A DNA stretch of 64,000 bases from Paenibacillus sp. MBLB1832 (GTDB lineage: Bacteria; Bacillota; Bacilli; Paenibacillales; NBRC-103111): NCBI RefSeq assembly GCF_032271945.1, contig NZ_CP130319.1, positions 5,289,001-5,353,000 on the forward strand, given 5' to 3'. The notes below the pieces were generated by a model. The model did not search any database. It saw only the letters and a program-made list of their open reading frames with translations, and was not told where the DNA came from. Shown here in pieces: positions 50,297 to 59,687 of this stretch. The translations under genes and the position numbers were made by a program. Positions within the stretch are counted from its first letter, which is position 1, and every line of letters begins with the position of its first letter.

Positions 50297-51742
50297 CTAC
50301 TTTTTCGCCTCATGCACCTTCAGCAACTTGCCTTTGATCGTTGTGTTCTTCATCATTTTGAGCACCATCGGACCTTTTCCATTCAAAATGTCGACGTACG
50401 ACACCGTATCTTGAATCGTGATGATGCCGATATCCTCGGCCGTCACGCCTTCTAATTTAGCCAAGGTGCCAACGAAGTCAACGGCTCGAATCTTTTTCTT
50501 TTTGCCACCGTTAAAATAGAGCTTCATAATGCCCTTGTTCAATTGGTCACTGCGATCGCGCTTGATGACTGGCGTCGCCATCATCTTTCGATCGAAATCC
50601 GCCTGCTTCTCGGCAACCTCATCGGGGGCAGGTGTATCCCTGCGAGGGATTTCGAAGCCCAGATAAGCTTCAATCTCCGCGATGAATTTATCCTCGTGCG
50701 GCGTGACGAAGGAGATCGCTTTGCCCGTTTTGCCTGCGCGGCCTGTTCGTCCGATGCGGTGAACGTAGCTCTCCTTCTCCATAGGAAGATCATAGTTGAT
50801 GACATGCGTGATGTCCTCCACATCAATCCCGCGCGCCGCGACGTCGGTAGCCACGAGGAAACGGAACTCACCCCTCTTGAACGCATTCATGACCAGGAAG
50901 CGATCGTCCTGCACCATGCCGCCATGGATTTTATCGCATGGGAAGTCCAGCCCGTCCAATTGACGGAAGAGATGATCGACATGCTCCTGCGTTCGGCAGA
51001 AAATGATACAATTATCTGGATTCTCCACCACGAGGAGATCCTGAAGAACTGTCCATTTGTCGGCTTCACGCACCGTCATTAACGAATGCTCGATCTGGAC
51101 CTTCGCCGCCTCTGGCGTCTCAATCTCGATATCAATCGGATCGCGCAAATATTGATGGCACAGCTGCTCGACATCCGTCGGCAATGTGGCCGAGAACAGC
51201 ATCGTCGTGCGATCCGTCGGCAGCTCATCGATGATGGCGCCCACCTGCTCGATGAAGCCCATGCGCAGCATTTCGTCCGCCTCGTCAATGACCAGATAAC
51301 GGAGCCGCTCCACATCCAGCGTCCCCTTCTGAATATGATCCAGCACACGCCCTGGCGTGCCTACAACCACATGGCATTTTTGGTGCAGCTCCAGCTTCTG
51401 TCTGGCGAATGGCTGCTTCCCGTACAACGCCACCGCCTTAATGCGTTTGAACCGCCCAATATTGATCATATCCTGTTTTACTTGATCCGCTAACTCCCGC
51501 GTCGGTGTCAGAATCAGCGCCTGCGGCCTATTCTCGCCCCACTCCACGAGTTCACAAATCGGAATGCCGAACGCTGCTGTTTTCCCGCTTCCCGTCCGCG
51601 ACTTCACGGTGAGATCCCGCTCCTGCAGCGCGATCGGAATAACCCCATGCTGCACATCGGTCGGCTGCGTATAGCCGAGTGTCGTCAGCGCGCGGGTAAT
51701 GTCCTCGCTTAATCCATAATCATGAAAACTTCTTGTTGTCAC
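50297..51742 (-). CDS. dbpA: DEAD-box RNA helicase DbpA-like
   Basis: 481 residues with a GTG start at 51742, seven bases after GGGGAG. All helicase motifs are present: Q motif (GYTQPTDVQ), I (SRTGSGKT), Ia (PTRELA), Ib (TPGR), II (DEAD), III (SAT), IV (IIFCRT), V ([10 protein letters not shown]), VI ([10 protein letters not shown]). The C-terminal about 75 residues ([46 protein letters not shown]) are the DbpA RNA-binding domain that recognises hairpin 92 of 23S rRNA. It acts in large ribosomal subunit assembly. Confidence 0.95.
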   Translation of the reverse strand: MTTRSFHDYGLSEDITRALTTLGYTQPTDVQHGVIPIALQERDLTVKSRTGSGKTAAFGIPICELVEWGENRPQALILTPTRELADQVKQDMINIGRFKRIKAVALYGKQPFARQKLELHQKCHVVVGTPGRVLDHIQKGTLDVERLRYLVIDEADEMLRMGFIEQVGAIIDELPTDRTTMLFSATLPTDVEQLCHQYLRDPIDIEIETPEAAKVQIEHSLMTVREADKWTVLQDLLVVENPDNCIIFCRTQEHVDHLFRQLDGLDFPCDKIHGGMVQDDRFLVMNAFKRGEFRFLVATDVAARGIDVEDITHVINYDLPMEKESYVHRIGRTGRAGKTGKAISFVTPHEDKFIAEIEAYLGFEIPRRDTPAPDEVAEKQADFDRKMMATPVIKRDRSDQLNKGIMKLYFNGGKKKKIRAVDFVGTLAKLEGVTAEDIGIITIQDTVSYVDILNGKGPMVLKMMKNTTIKGKLLKVHEAKK

Positions 51743-51855
51743 TAGATGACTCCCCTTCTCATTGCTGTGCTTCTATTCTACTACATCCTCCTGCCATGAG
51801 TGAAATCTCCAACATTCGGAAATAATGAGGAAAACCATCATGAGGAAGGCACACA

Positions 51856-53442
51856 ATGAATTCCATTTTTTCTTTTATGCAAAAACTGCTGAAACAAAAA
51901 CATCAGAACGAATCCGCGTCGGATCCATCCGCACCTGCGATTCGCTGCTTGCCCCCTCAACTCGAAGACGTGTTGCTGACGATTCGGGGCGACCTAGGAC
52001 ATAGTACGGATCTCGTGATCCGGTACTGCATGGTTCCGTCTAACCCTTTGCCTTGCAAAGCAGCAATCATTTATATGAATGGCCTTGCCAACGTCAGAGA
52101 CATCCTGGATTCGCTGTTCCCTGATTATAAATCGGGAGAAGCCTTACTGCCATTCGTCGCAGACATCGCTCCGCTGCCGCTGCTCAAAGAATACTTATTG
52201 AAGAATGGTGAAATCAGCTCTACGTCCGATTTCGAAACGCTCTATCACATGATTCTTTCAGGGGATACCGTCATTGTCGTGGATGGTCATCAAGAAGCTA
52301 TCTGTGCAAGCACACGAGATTGGAAAGATCGCGGTGTAACCGAACCCTCCTCCCAAACGGTAGTCAGAGGTCCTCGGGAGGGCTTTTCCGAAACGTTGCG
52401 CACGAATACCGCTTTAATTCGAAGGAAAATTAAAGATCCGCATTTATGGATGGAAACAACACCAATCGGACGTATCACCCAAACCGATGTAGCCATCATG
52501 TACATAAAAGGACTTGTGAACGATAACATCTTAGAGGAAGTGCGCACTCGCTTAGGGCGGATTGACATTGACGGGATTTTGGAAAGCGGCTATATCGAAG
52601 AGCTGATCCAGGATGAGACCTACACGCCCTTCCCGACTTTATTTAACACAGAACGCCCAGATGTCGTAGCGGCTGCCTTACTTGAAGGGCGCGTCGCGAT
52701 TATCGTGGATGGAACACCCTTCGTCTTGCTTGTACCTGCGGTATTTACACATTTTTTTCAAAGTGCAGAGGATTATTACCAAAGGGCTGACATTAGTACC
52801 CTGCTCCGTTTGCTGCGTTATACCGCTTTAATCATAGCCTTACTGGCACCTGCCACCTATATCGCAGTAACGACGTTCCATCAAGAAATGATTCCAACGA
52901 CACTGCTGATTAACATCGCCGCGCATCGAGAGGGCATTCCTTTCCCCGCCTTTGTCGAGGCCCTTATGATGGAAGCCACTTTCGAAATTTTGCGTGAAGC
53001 AGGTGTCCGCATGCCGCGAACCATTGGACAAGCCGTTTCCATTGTGGGTGCGCTTGTCATTGGACAAGCAGCCGTTGAAGCAGGTCTGGTAGGACCTTCC
53101 ATGGTCATCGTGGTTGCCATTACCGCGATTGCGAGCTTCATTATCCCCTCCTTTAACATGGGGATTTCCATCCGAATCGTTCGTTTCGCATTCATGTTTC
53201 TAGCCGCTTGCTTGGGCTTGTACGGGATCCTTATCGGCGTCATTGCCCTGGTCCTGCATTTATGCGGCTTGCGATCATTCGGTGTTCCTTATTTAGCCCC
53301 ATTTGCTCCCTACATGAAGGAGGAACAGAAAGATAGTTTACTCCGCCTACCACATTGGGCTTTAATAAAACGTCCTGCTTTCATAAGCTCGAACAATAGA
53401 ACCAAGCAGTCGAACCATCCGCCGCACGAACCAGAATCGTAA
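51856..53442 (+). CDS. Spore germination receptor subunit A (GerA family)
   Basis: 528 residues. A soluble N-terminal domain of about 290 residues (including LRTNTALIRRKIKDPHLWMETTPIGRITQTDVAIMYIKGLVND and the signature VDGTPFVLLVPAVFTHFFQSAEDYYQR) is followed by five membrane segments with APATYIAVTTFHQEMIPTTLLINIAAHREGIPFPAFVEALMMEATFEILREAGVRMPRTIGQAVSIVGALVIGQAAVEAGLVGPSMVIVVAITAIASF. It forms part of a nutrient receptor of the spore inner membrane. It heads a four-gene operon; the ribosome site is AGGAAGG. Confidence 0.95.
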   Translation: MNSIFSFMQKLLKQKHQNESASDPSAPAIRCLPPQLEDVLLTIRGDLGHSTDLVIRYCMVPSNPLPCKAAIIYMNGLANVRDILDSLFPDYKSGEALLPFVADIAPLPLLKEYLLKNGEISSTSDFETLYHMILSGDTVIVVDGHQEAICASTRDWKDRGVTEPSSQTVVRGPREGFSETLRTNTALIRRKIKDPHLWMETTPIGRITQTDVAIMYIKGLVNDNILEEVRTRLGRIDIDGILESGYIEELIQDETYTPFPTLFNTERPDVVAAALLEGRVAIIVDGTPFVLLVPAVFTHFFQSAEDYYQRADISTLLRLLRYTALIIALLAPATYIAVTTFHQEMIPTTLLINIAAHREGIPFPAFVEALMMEATFEILREAGVRMPRTIGQAVSIVGALVIGQAAVEAGLVGPSMVIVVAITAIASFIIPSFNMGISIRIVRFAFMFLAACLGLYGILIGVIALVLHLCGLRSFGVPYLAPFAPYMKEEQKDSLLRLPHWALIKRPAFISSNNRTKQSNHPPHEPES

Positions 53443-53478
53443 CACACGCGCCAGCTTACACACGGAAGGTGATAGGTC

Positions 53479-54669
53479 ATGTTGATCAAACAAGTGGTTA
53501 TTCTCCTCCTACTCCCCCTAATCCTAACAGGCTGTTGGAATCGCAAAGAACTCGATCAAATTTCCATTACGACAGCTGTTGGTATTGATAAAATAGACGA
53601 TAGCTACAATGTTTCCGTCCAGTTGCTTAACTCGGATGAGATTGCTTCTTCGAAAGGAATGGGGCAACGGCTGCCGATTGTCACGCTGCAAGTAGGTACG
53701 GGTACGACGATTTTCGAATCCATTCGCATGCTTACGAAGAGTTCCCCGCGTAAAATAAACTCGTCCCATTTGCGCATTCTCGTGATCGGCGAGAAAATGG
53801 CACGAGAAGGGATCTCGAAAGTCCTGGATATCTTGTCGAGAGATCATGAACTGCGATCCGATTTCAACATTCTTATTGCGAAGGATGCGACTGCGAATGA
53901 CATCTTACAAGTATTAACACCGCTAGAGAAAATTCCAGCTAATAAGATGTACTCTTCCCTGATTTCATCAGCGAAAAATTGGGGGGTTACAACAGATGTC
54001 GATCTGCATCAACTCATTTACGATCTCGTTGATCAAGGGAAGGAGCCTGTTCTTTCAAGTATTCATATCAAAGGAAATCAATCTTTGGCAAAATCACGAG
54101 ATAATTTGAGCTCCGTCCTACCACCGGCATCATTGGAATATGTTGCATTGGGTGTTATTCACGGAGACCGATTAGTTGGCTGGTTCAATACCAGAGAAAG
54201 CAAAGGTTACAACTATGCTTTAGGGAATTTACGCAGTACCGTCGTTGTTCTCCCTTGTCATTCAGGCGGCCGGCTGTCCATTGAACTAATGAATACCCAT
54301 GCGAAAATAAAAGCGAAGGTTGTGGATGGACAGCCCGAGGCTACGATTAATGTTGAGGCCGAAGGAAATGTTGGAGAGGTTGCCTGTAAGTTGGATTTAA
54401 CGTCGACAACTACGATCAAGGACATGGAAGATCAGTTGGGGGAGGAAATTAAACAAATGATCCTTCAGTCTGTAGCCAAAGCGAAATCTTTCAAATCAGA
54501 TGTCTTCGGGTTCGGGTCCGCTCTCCATCGTGCCAATTATAAGCAATGGAATCGAATGAAGGAGGAATGGGATCAAGCTTTCGTTGATCTGCCTGTCCAC
54601 GTCAATGTGCAGGCCAAAATTCTCCGCACAGGTTCCGTAGTTGAATCCTTCGTTGAACGAATGGAGTGA
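53479..54669 (+). CDS. Spore germination receptor lipoprotein subunit C (GerC family)
   Basis: 396 residues. Lipobox LTGC in the signal peptide (Cys near residue 15), then NRKELDQISITTAVGIDKIDDSYNVSVQLLN and three-domain GerC fold pieces (KSSPRKINSSHLRILVIGEKMAREG, DILSRDHELRSDFNILIAKDATANDIL). The C-terminal domain ends WDQAFVDLPVHVNVQAKILRTGSV. It anchors to the outer face of the spore membrane and binds the A and B subunits. Ribosome site GGAAGGTGAT; the small gene follows directly. Confidence 0.93.
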   Translation: MLIKQVVILLLLPLILTGCWNRKELDQISITTAVGIDKIDDSYNVSVQLLNSDEIASSKGMGQRLPIVTLQVGTGTTIFESIRMLTKSSPRKINSSHLRILVIGEKMAREGISKVLDILSRDHELRSDFNILIAKDATANDILQVLTPLEKIPANKMYSSLISSAKNWGVTTDVDLHQLIYDLVDQGKEPVLSSIHIKGNQSLAKSRDNLSSVLPPASLEYVALGVIHGDRLVGWFNTRESKGYNYALGNLRSTVVVLPCHSGGRLSIELMNTHAKIKAKVVDGQPEATINVEAEGNVGEVACKLDLTSTTTIKDMEDQLGEEIKQMILQSVAKAKSFKSDVFGFGSALHRANYKQWNRMKEEWDQAFVDLPVHVNVQAKILRTGSVVESFVERME

Positions 54670-54676
54670 GCGAAGC

Positions 54677-54910
54677 ATGATTTGGAGTCTTATTATTTTG
54701 CTTATGATCCTGTTGGCGATGAAAGTGGAAATTCCGAAGTTAAGAAAGAAGAAATTGAACAAAGAACTATGGATCTTCGTTGGCGCATTGGCATTCGCGG
54801 CCTTGTACAGCATGGCTGTAAGCCTTCATCTCGCGCTGCCCAATCCATTAGACGGGGTCTCGTACCTATTTAGACCGATGGGAAAAATGATTACCACCTT
54901 ACTCACGTAG
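54677..54910 (+). CDS. Small two-helix membrane protein in the ger operon
   Basis: 77 residues from the ATG at 54677, seven bases after the gerC stop. A membrane helix at the N-terminus (IWSLIILLMILLAM), a basic link (KLRKKKLNK), and a second membrane helix (LWIFVGALAFAALYSMAV). Small membrane proteins of this type (the D subunit, GerD-like extra genes) accompany some germination receptor operons and modulate their response. I cannot assign it to a named family with certainty. Confidence 0.75.
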   Translation: MIWSLIILLMILLAMKVEIPKLRKKKLNKELWIFVGALAFAALYSMAVSLHLALPNPLDGVSYLFRPMGKMITTLLT

Positions 54911-54931
54911 CCGCGAATAAAGGAGTTTATG

Positions 54932-56023
54932 ATGGTCGAAAATGAGAAAATCAGCCTGCGCCAATTCAAAATTTTAGTCTTTCTGTTCAGCCTAGGAAGC
55001 ACGATTCTGATCGTACCTTCCGTGCTTACGGGCTATGCCCATCAAGACAGCTGGATGTCTGCCGTGCTTGGTGTCCTGGTTGGCGGAGGCATCCTATACA
55101 CCTACTATGTCCTTGGTAATCGCTACCCCAATCGAACCTTAATGGAGTATAGCGAACTTATTCTTGGAAAATGGATGGGGAAAGGCATCGGTTTCCTCTT
55201 CTACCTCTACTTCTTTCTCACTGCCACACTTGTCCTTCGCAATGTCGGAGATTTCATTACAACCATCATCATGCCAGAGACTCCGATTCAAGTCATTCAC
55301 TTCGCTTTCTTACTGATCATCATGCTAGGGACAGGCATGGGCTTGGAAGTCATCGCCCGCGCAGCAGAGGTTTTCCTGCCTTGGGTACTATTGTTTGTAT
55401 CCGTCCTCCTCATCTTTCTCGTGCCGCAAATGAAGTACGAGCGCCTGCTGCCGATCTTTGAGAGCAGCACTAAAGCTATCCTGCATGGAAGCTTGTCTGT
55501 CCTATCCATTCCCTATCTGGAATTGGTTGTCTTCCTCATGATCTACCCTGCCATCTATTCCAAATTAAAGGCTGGCAAAGGCTTCGTGCTAGGAGGCTCC
55601 TTCGGAGGATTGATTGTCATTACCATCACCATCCTATGTGTCGCTGTATTAGGCTGGGATTTCACGGAACGTCATACCTTTCCCAGTTACACCTTAGCCA
55701 AAAAAATTCACCTCGGCGGATTCATTCAACGGATTGAAGTGTTGGTCGCCGTCATTTGGTTTGTCACCATCTATTTCAAGCTAATCATCTGCTTCTATAG
55801 CTCGGTTGTCGGACTGGCACAACTCCTTCGATTGCGAACGTATCGTCCGTTCATTGTACCTAGTGCACTTGTCATGTTCGCATTGGCTTACGTCGTCTAT
55901 CCCAACATCATTTATTTCCGAGATTTTGCTGCGAATACCTGGACGCCGCTAGCGCTCACGATGGGATTTTTCCTCCCTATGTCCCTGTTGATCGTCTCCT
56001 TCTTTCGGCGACCATCTCGCTAA
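54932..56023 (+). CDS. Spore germination receptor permease subunit B (GerB family)
   Basis: 363 residues from the second ATG (54932), six bases after AGGAG; the ATG at 54929 is too close. About ten membrane segments of the APC-type spore germination permease family: NEKISLRQFKILVFLFSLGSTILIVPS, YSELILGKWMGKGIGFLFYLYFFLTATLVLRNVGDFI, SIPYLELVVFLMIYP, HTFPSYTLAKKIHLGGFIQRIEVLVAVIWF. It probably binds the germinant. Last gene of the operon in the order A-C-small-B. Confidence 0.93.
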   Translation: MVENEKISLRQFKILVFLFSLGSTILIVPSVLTGYAHQDSWMSAVLGVLVGGGILYTYYVLGNRYPNRTLMEYSELILGKWMGKGIGFLFYLYFFLTATLVLRNVGDFITTIIMPETPIQVIHFAFLLIIMLGTGMGLEVIARAAEVFLPWVLLFVSVLLIFLVPQMKYERLLPIFESSTKAILHGSLSVLSIPYLELVVFLMIYPAIYSKLKAGKGFVLGGSFGGLIVITITILCVAVLGWDFTERHTFPSYTLAKKIHLGGFIQRIEVLVAVIWFVTIYFKLIICFYSSVVGLAQLLRLRTYRPFIVPSALVMFALAYVVYPNIIYFRDFAANTWTPLALTMGFFLPMSLLIVSFFRRPSR

Positions 56024-56043
56024 GTATATGGAACCGTCCACGT

Positions 56044-56529
56044 TTACTCGGCCATCGCGTCCGACAATATTTTTCGCATCACATACCAACTATCGGTTCC
56101 CTCTGGATAAAACTTCTGCTCGACAACCTCATATTTGAACTTTTGATACATGGCTATGTTCTCGGGAATCGATAGCCGTACTTCGACTCTCGACTCAGCG
56201 ATTCCCTGCTGTTGCGCAATGCTTTCAACCCTTCTTAGTAGTGCCTTGCAGATGCCTCGTCCCCGATATTCGGGGAGTACCGACACCCTGCCTATGTACA
56301 TGTAATCATCCACAAGCTTATACCTGGCCGATCCAACAGCGTTGCCCTCTTCCCATGCAAGAACAGCTCCCCCGCCAACTTCAAACGTGCGCATGGTGTG
56401 TTCGACTGTTTCATGCAATGCACCAGATGGCGGGGTTAACTTGCCACTGTATTCTTGAAAAGATGCCAGCATGATCTGATAAATAAGATCTGATTCATGG
56501 ACCGTAGCCTCTTTGATGATGAGGGTCAT
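56044..56529 (-). CDS. GNAT acetyltransferase
   Basis: 161 residues. GNAT fold with the acetyl-CoA motif YIGRVSVLPEYRGRGICKALLRRVESIAQQQGI and C-terminal IAMYQKFKYEVVEQKFYPEGTDSWYVMRKIL, typical of small-molecule or antibiotic-type acetyltransferases. Substrate unknown. It is the second of two acetyltransferase genes 18 bp apart. Confidence 0.88.
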   Translation of the reverse strand: MTLIIKEATVHESDLIYQIMLASFQEYSGKLTPPSGALHETVEHTMRTFEVGGGAVLAWEEGNAVGSARYKLVDDYMYIGRVSVLPEYRGRGICKALLRRVESIAQQQGIAESRVEVRLSIPENIAMYQKFKYEVVEQKFYPEGTDSWYVMRKILSDAMAE

Positions 56530-56547
56530 CGGTGTCCAGCTCCTTTC

Positions 56548-56967
56548 TTATCGTAAATAATCAGGACGCCTCCGCATAAATCTCTCTGTATCCGGCTCAA
56601 AATCATACTGTGTATACAGCTCATGCGCATCCTTCGTACCCAATATCCCCATTAGATCCTTGAACTCTAGCGAGGTTGTAATCGTTTCGATCAGTTTTTT
56701 GCCGATTCCCATGCCTCTGTATGCCTCATCAATAAATACATCGCATAGGTAGTACATCGTCGCATGATCCGTTACAATCCTAGCATAGCCAACTTGCTGT
56801 AGCCCGTCGTACACCCCATAGCAGATCGAGTTGTCAATGGAGCGCAGCGTTCTTTCCTCGGGCCGCTTATTCGCCCAATAACTTCGTGCTAAGAAGCCTT
56901 TGATCGTTTCCAAATCTAGTCGCTCTTTCTGATCGCTGATGATAAACTGCTGCCAAGCTATCTCCAT
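56548..56967 (-). CDS. GNAT acetyltransferase
   Basis: 139 residues from the ATG at 56967 (MEIAWQQFIISDQKERLD), eleven bases after GGAAGGAG. GNAT motif CDVFIDEAYRGMGIGKKLIETITTS preceded by VGYARIVTDHATMYYL. The C-terminal LYTQYDFEPDTERFMRRRPDYLR is a common ending of this subfamily. The longer open frame upstream has no ribosome site at its starts. Probably one unit with the following acetyltransferase gene. Confidence 0.88.
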   Translation of the reverse strand: MEIAWQQFIISDQKERLDLETIKGFLARSYWANKRPEERTLRSIDNSICYGVYDGLQQVGYARIVTDHATMYYLCDVFIDEAYRGMGIGKKLIETITTSLEFKDLMGILGTKDAHELYTQYDFEPDTERFMRRRPDYLR

Positions 56968-57134
56968 ATTGTTTCGCACTCCTTCCTTTAAGCTAATATT
57001 TGTTCTTCTACATTCCATAGCGTTATAGTGATCCCCTCTTCTTTTTATTGAAAAAGTCCTGCAAAAGTGTGCACGAAAAGTCGGATGGCCTCCCGCCATT
57101 CTTGCTATGCTAAACCTATAGGAGGTCAGATACT

Positions 57135-58010
57135 ATGGATTTGCTCAAAAGTATGAACAGCGCCCTCTCGTATATCGAAAACCATCTAACCGACACGATT
57201 GACTTTAAAGAAGTCGCGCGATTGGCTTTATGTTCGGAGTTTCATTTTAAAAGAATGTTCTCCTTCCTCGCTGGCATTCCGCTATCGGAATATATTCGCC
57301 GCAGACGTTTAACGCTTTCCGCTTTTGAGCTGAGGGATGATCATGTCAAAGTCATCGATATCGCGTTCAAATATGGATATAACTCACCCGATTCGTTTAC
57401 AAGAGCGTTTCACCAAATGCACGGCATCACACCGTCGGAAGCGAGAAACAACGGGAAATCGCTGAAAGCCTATCCGCGTATGACCTTTCAAATTACCATT
57501 CAAGGAGGCAATGAAATGAACTATCGCATAGAGGAAAAAGAAGGGTTCCACCTTGTCGGTATCTCCAAAAGGGTACCGATCGTCTTTAACGGCGTAAACC
57601 CTGATATTGCTGCCATGTGGCAAAGCTTAACGATGGAAACTATTACTGCCCTTAAACAACTTTCCAATGTCGAACCGCTTGGCCTTTTGAGCGCATCCAC
57701 CAACTTCTCCGAAGGCCGCATGGAGGAAAAAGGCGAACTCGACCACTATATCGGCGTCGCCACCACGCATCCGTGTCCGGACAACCTGACACAGCTCGCT
57801 GTGTCCGCGTCTACATGGGCCGTGTTTGAGTCCATCGGCCCCTTCCCAGAGACCTTGCAAAACATCTGGGGTCGTATCTACTCCGAATGGTTCTCCTCTT
57901 CCAGCTACGAACAAACAGAAGGCCCCGAAATGCTCTGGAACGCGGACAAGGAAACTACCTCGCCTACGTTTCGGAGTGAGATTTGGATTCCTGTGAGGAA
58001 GAGGGCGTAA
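57135..58010 (+). CDS. AraC-family regulator with GyrI-like effector domain
   Basis: 291 residues. The AraC double HTH comes first (about 5-105: [70 protein letters not shown]), followed by a GyrI-like effector-binding domain (about 125-290: [61 protein letters not shown]). Such proteins respond to small drugs or toxic ligands (BmrR/Rob class). Ribosome site AGGAGG nine bases upstream. It is divergent from the acetyltransferases. Confidence 0.92.
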   Translation: MDLLKSMNSALSYIENHLTDTIDFKEVARLALCSEFHFKRMFSFLAGIPLSEYIRRRRLTLSAFELRDDHVKVIDIAFKYGYNSPDSFTRAFHQMHGITPSEARNNGKSLKAYPRMTFQITIQGGNEMNYRIEEKEGFHLVGISKRVPIVFNGVNPDIAAMWQSLTMETITALKQLSNVEPLGLLSASTNFSEGRMEEKGELDHYIGVATTHPCPDNLTQLAVSASTWAVFESIGPFPETLQNIWGRIYSEWFSSSSYEQTEGPEMLWNADKETTSPTFRSEIWIPVRKRA

Positions 58011-58086
58011 GCGGAATCGTTAAGTGGCTTTTGTGGTACAATCGATTGGAATAGTCCCTTTGGGACTTGATGATCGGAGGCTCACG

Positions 58087-58671
58087 ATGCGAAAATTATT
58101 GTTTTTCATTGGCCCTGCGGGTGCAGGCAAAACAACGCTGGCTAAAACCTGGGTCCGCCAGCACGGCGGAGCCTTCTTGGACATGGATACGCTGCTGCGC
58201 CCTGCCGCAGAAGCGATTATGACATTAGCGGGGCAAGATCCGAGCGATCGAGATTCCCCTTTTTATAAGGCACATTGCCGTGATTTGGGCTATCGTATCA
58301 CGATGGATGCTGCCTTAGAGCAGCTCGCTGTGAATCAGGATGCTATCGTGATCGGACCTTTTACCAAGGAGCAGGGGGATCCGCTGTGGCTGGAGGCTGA
58401 GCTGGCTCGGATTGGTGCAACTGTAGATGACGTATGTGTGCGGGTGATTTATGTGTATTTGCCCAGTGAGGCTGCGTATCAGGAGCGGATTCGCTTGAGG
58501 GGATCGGCTTTGGATGTGTGGAAGCTGGACAATTGGGATCAGTTCCGCCCTTCCCTGCAGCGCAGAGAGGTAACCTGGCGGATGCCTGCTTGCGCTCTGC
58601 TGTACTGGGATAATTCGGAGCCCTTGACGGATGAGCGGTGGGCGGAGTTGGAACGAATGATTGGGCTGTGA
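58087..58671 (+). CDS. P-loop kinase-like protein
   Basis: 194 residues from the ATG at 58087, seven bases after GGAGG. Walker A is IGPAGAGKTTLAKTW at the very start; DMDTLLRPAAEA may supply the base/acceptor region, and an Arg-rich lid lies at QERIRLRGSALDVWKLDNWD. This is the AAA_33/gluconokinase-like fold that phosphorylates small molecules. Substrate unknown. The next gene starts 39 bp later on the same strand, so the two may form an operon. Confidence 0.8.
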   Translation: MRKLLFFIGPAGAGKTTLAKTWVRQHGGAFLDMDTLLRPAAEAIMTLAGQDPSDRDSPFYKAHCRDLGYRITMDAALEQLAVNQDAIVIGPFTKEQGDPLWLEAELARIGATVDDVCVRVIYVYLPSEAAYQERIRLRGSALDVWKLDNWDQFRPSLQRREVTWRMPACALLYWDNSEPLTDERWAELERMIGL

Positions 58672-58710
58672 TACACGCACATCTTATTTGAACTTGCTCA
58701 TGAGGCTTTT

Positions 58711-59631
58711 ATGGAAGATCATCTCGCTCGTCGAGCGGGAGAACGCAAAGGACGTTTGCTGTGGGAGCATAACTTTGCGGAGAAGTTGTTTCTACAACAG
58801 GTATGGTGGCCTTTATTCGGGAGTTTGGACAACCTGCATCCCGAGTATGAGATCTACGACTGGAATCGCAAATCTCAGTTTCTTGACTTCGCCTACCTGA
58901 CGCCATACGGACGATTTGGAATCGAGTGTGACGGATTCCAAAGTCACATCAAAGAGATGGATCGAGAGAAGTTCATCTACGCTCTGAACCGTGATACCTT
59001 TCTCACGGGGATGGGGTGGCGGATGCTCCACTTCTCCTTCGACGATATTCAAAGCCGTCCCGAAGTGTGCCGCATGCTGCTGCAGCTAGCGATCGGTCCT
59101 CATCTCATGCGTCAACCTTCCAATTCCAACTTGTCGCTGGAAGAAAAAGAAGTCCTCCGCCTCGCGATCAACCTCGGCAGACCGATCCGTCCTGTAGACA
59201 TCATTCGCGGCTGCGAAGTTAACTTTCGCACCGCACGGAAATGGCTTCTTAGCTTGGTTGCGAATGGCGCCCTGCACAAAAAAGCAACCAACGGCGCCTA
59301 CGCTCGCCACTTCGAACTGAGTGAGGCTCTTGGCAGCGGTTGTTGTGAGGGGTTGGTGAGCCGAGCGGCGGGAAGGCAAGGACTTCCACCTTTGGCAGCA
59401 GCATGTTGCACTCCATGCAACATTTTGCCACAAAGAGGCGGAGATTACTCCCACTCCACCATCTTCCACATTCCAAATCAGCTACTTCTAAAATGTTTCC
59501 AACTAGCTTTATCTACTTTTCCCCACTCCGAATACTACAATTGCACCATTACTCAGCCGTCACTCTACATATTTGTATCAATTAGCTCACTAGGTACTGG
59601 GGGGCCCCACCTCAACAAAAAAGTTGTTTAA
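58711..59631 (+). CDS. PD-(D/E)xK nuclease-like protein with wHTH; C-terminal third doubtful
   Basis: 306 residues. Residues 1-135 fit a small endonuclease fold: FLDFAYLTPYGRFGIECDGFQSH (Asp and Glu-x-Asp acidic pair), then GMGWRMLHFSFDDI, as in Vsr/DUF559-like nucleases. Residues about 143-208 look like a winged helix (LSLEEKEVLRLAINLGRPIRPVDIIRGCEVNFRTARKWLLSLVANGALHK). After ELSEAL (about residue 208) the sequence turns low-complexity with many Cys and no conservation pattern. A frame change there would give a short end (LLAAVVVRGW, stop about 59370), so the gene may be frameshifted. Ribosome site GAGG five bases upstream. Confidence 0.65.
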   Translation: MEDHLARRAGERKGRLLWEHNFAEKLFLQQVWWPLFGSLDNLHPEYEIYDWNRKSQFLDFAYLTPYGRFGIECDGFQSHIKEMDREKFIYALNRDTFLTGMGWRMLHFSFDDIQSRPEVCRMLLQLAIGPHLMRQPSNSNLSLEEKEVLRLAINLGRPIRPVDIIRGCEVNFRTARKWLLSLVANGALHKKATNGAYARHFELSEALGSGCCEGLVSRAAGRQGLPPLAAACCTPCNILPQRGGDYSHSTIFHIPNQLLLKCFQLALSTFPHSEYYNCTITQPSLYIFVSISSLGTGGPHLNKKVV

Positions 59632-59647
59632 ATAACCTACAGGTTAT
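59632..59647. promoter_or_regulatory. Palindrome upstream of the ArsR-type regulator
   Basis: ATAACCT-AC-AGGTTAT is a perfect 7-2-7 inverted repeat 40 bp upstream of the start at 59688. It is a likely autoregulatory operator of the HTH protein. Confidence 0.6.
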
Positions 59648-59687
59648 ACAATATAGGGAAATAACGAAAAAAAATCGAGGTTCCCCT

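Noticed and set aside
59632..59647. Attachment site for a mobile element
   Set aside because: A simple short palindrome in a promoter; no integrase, tRNA end or duplicated copy in the window.
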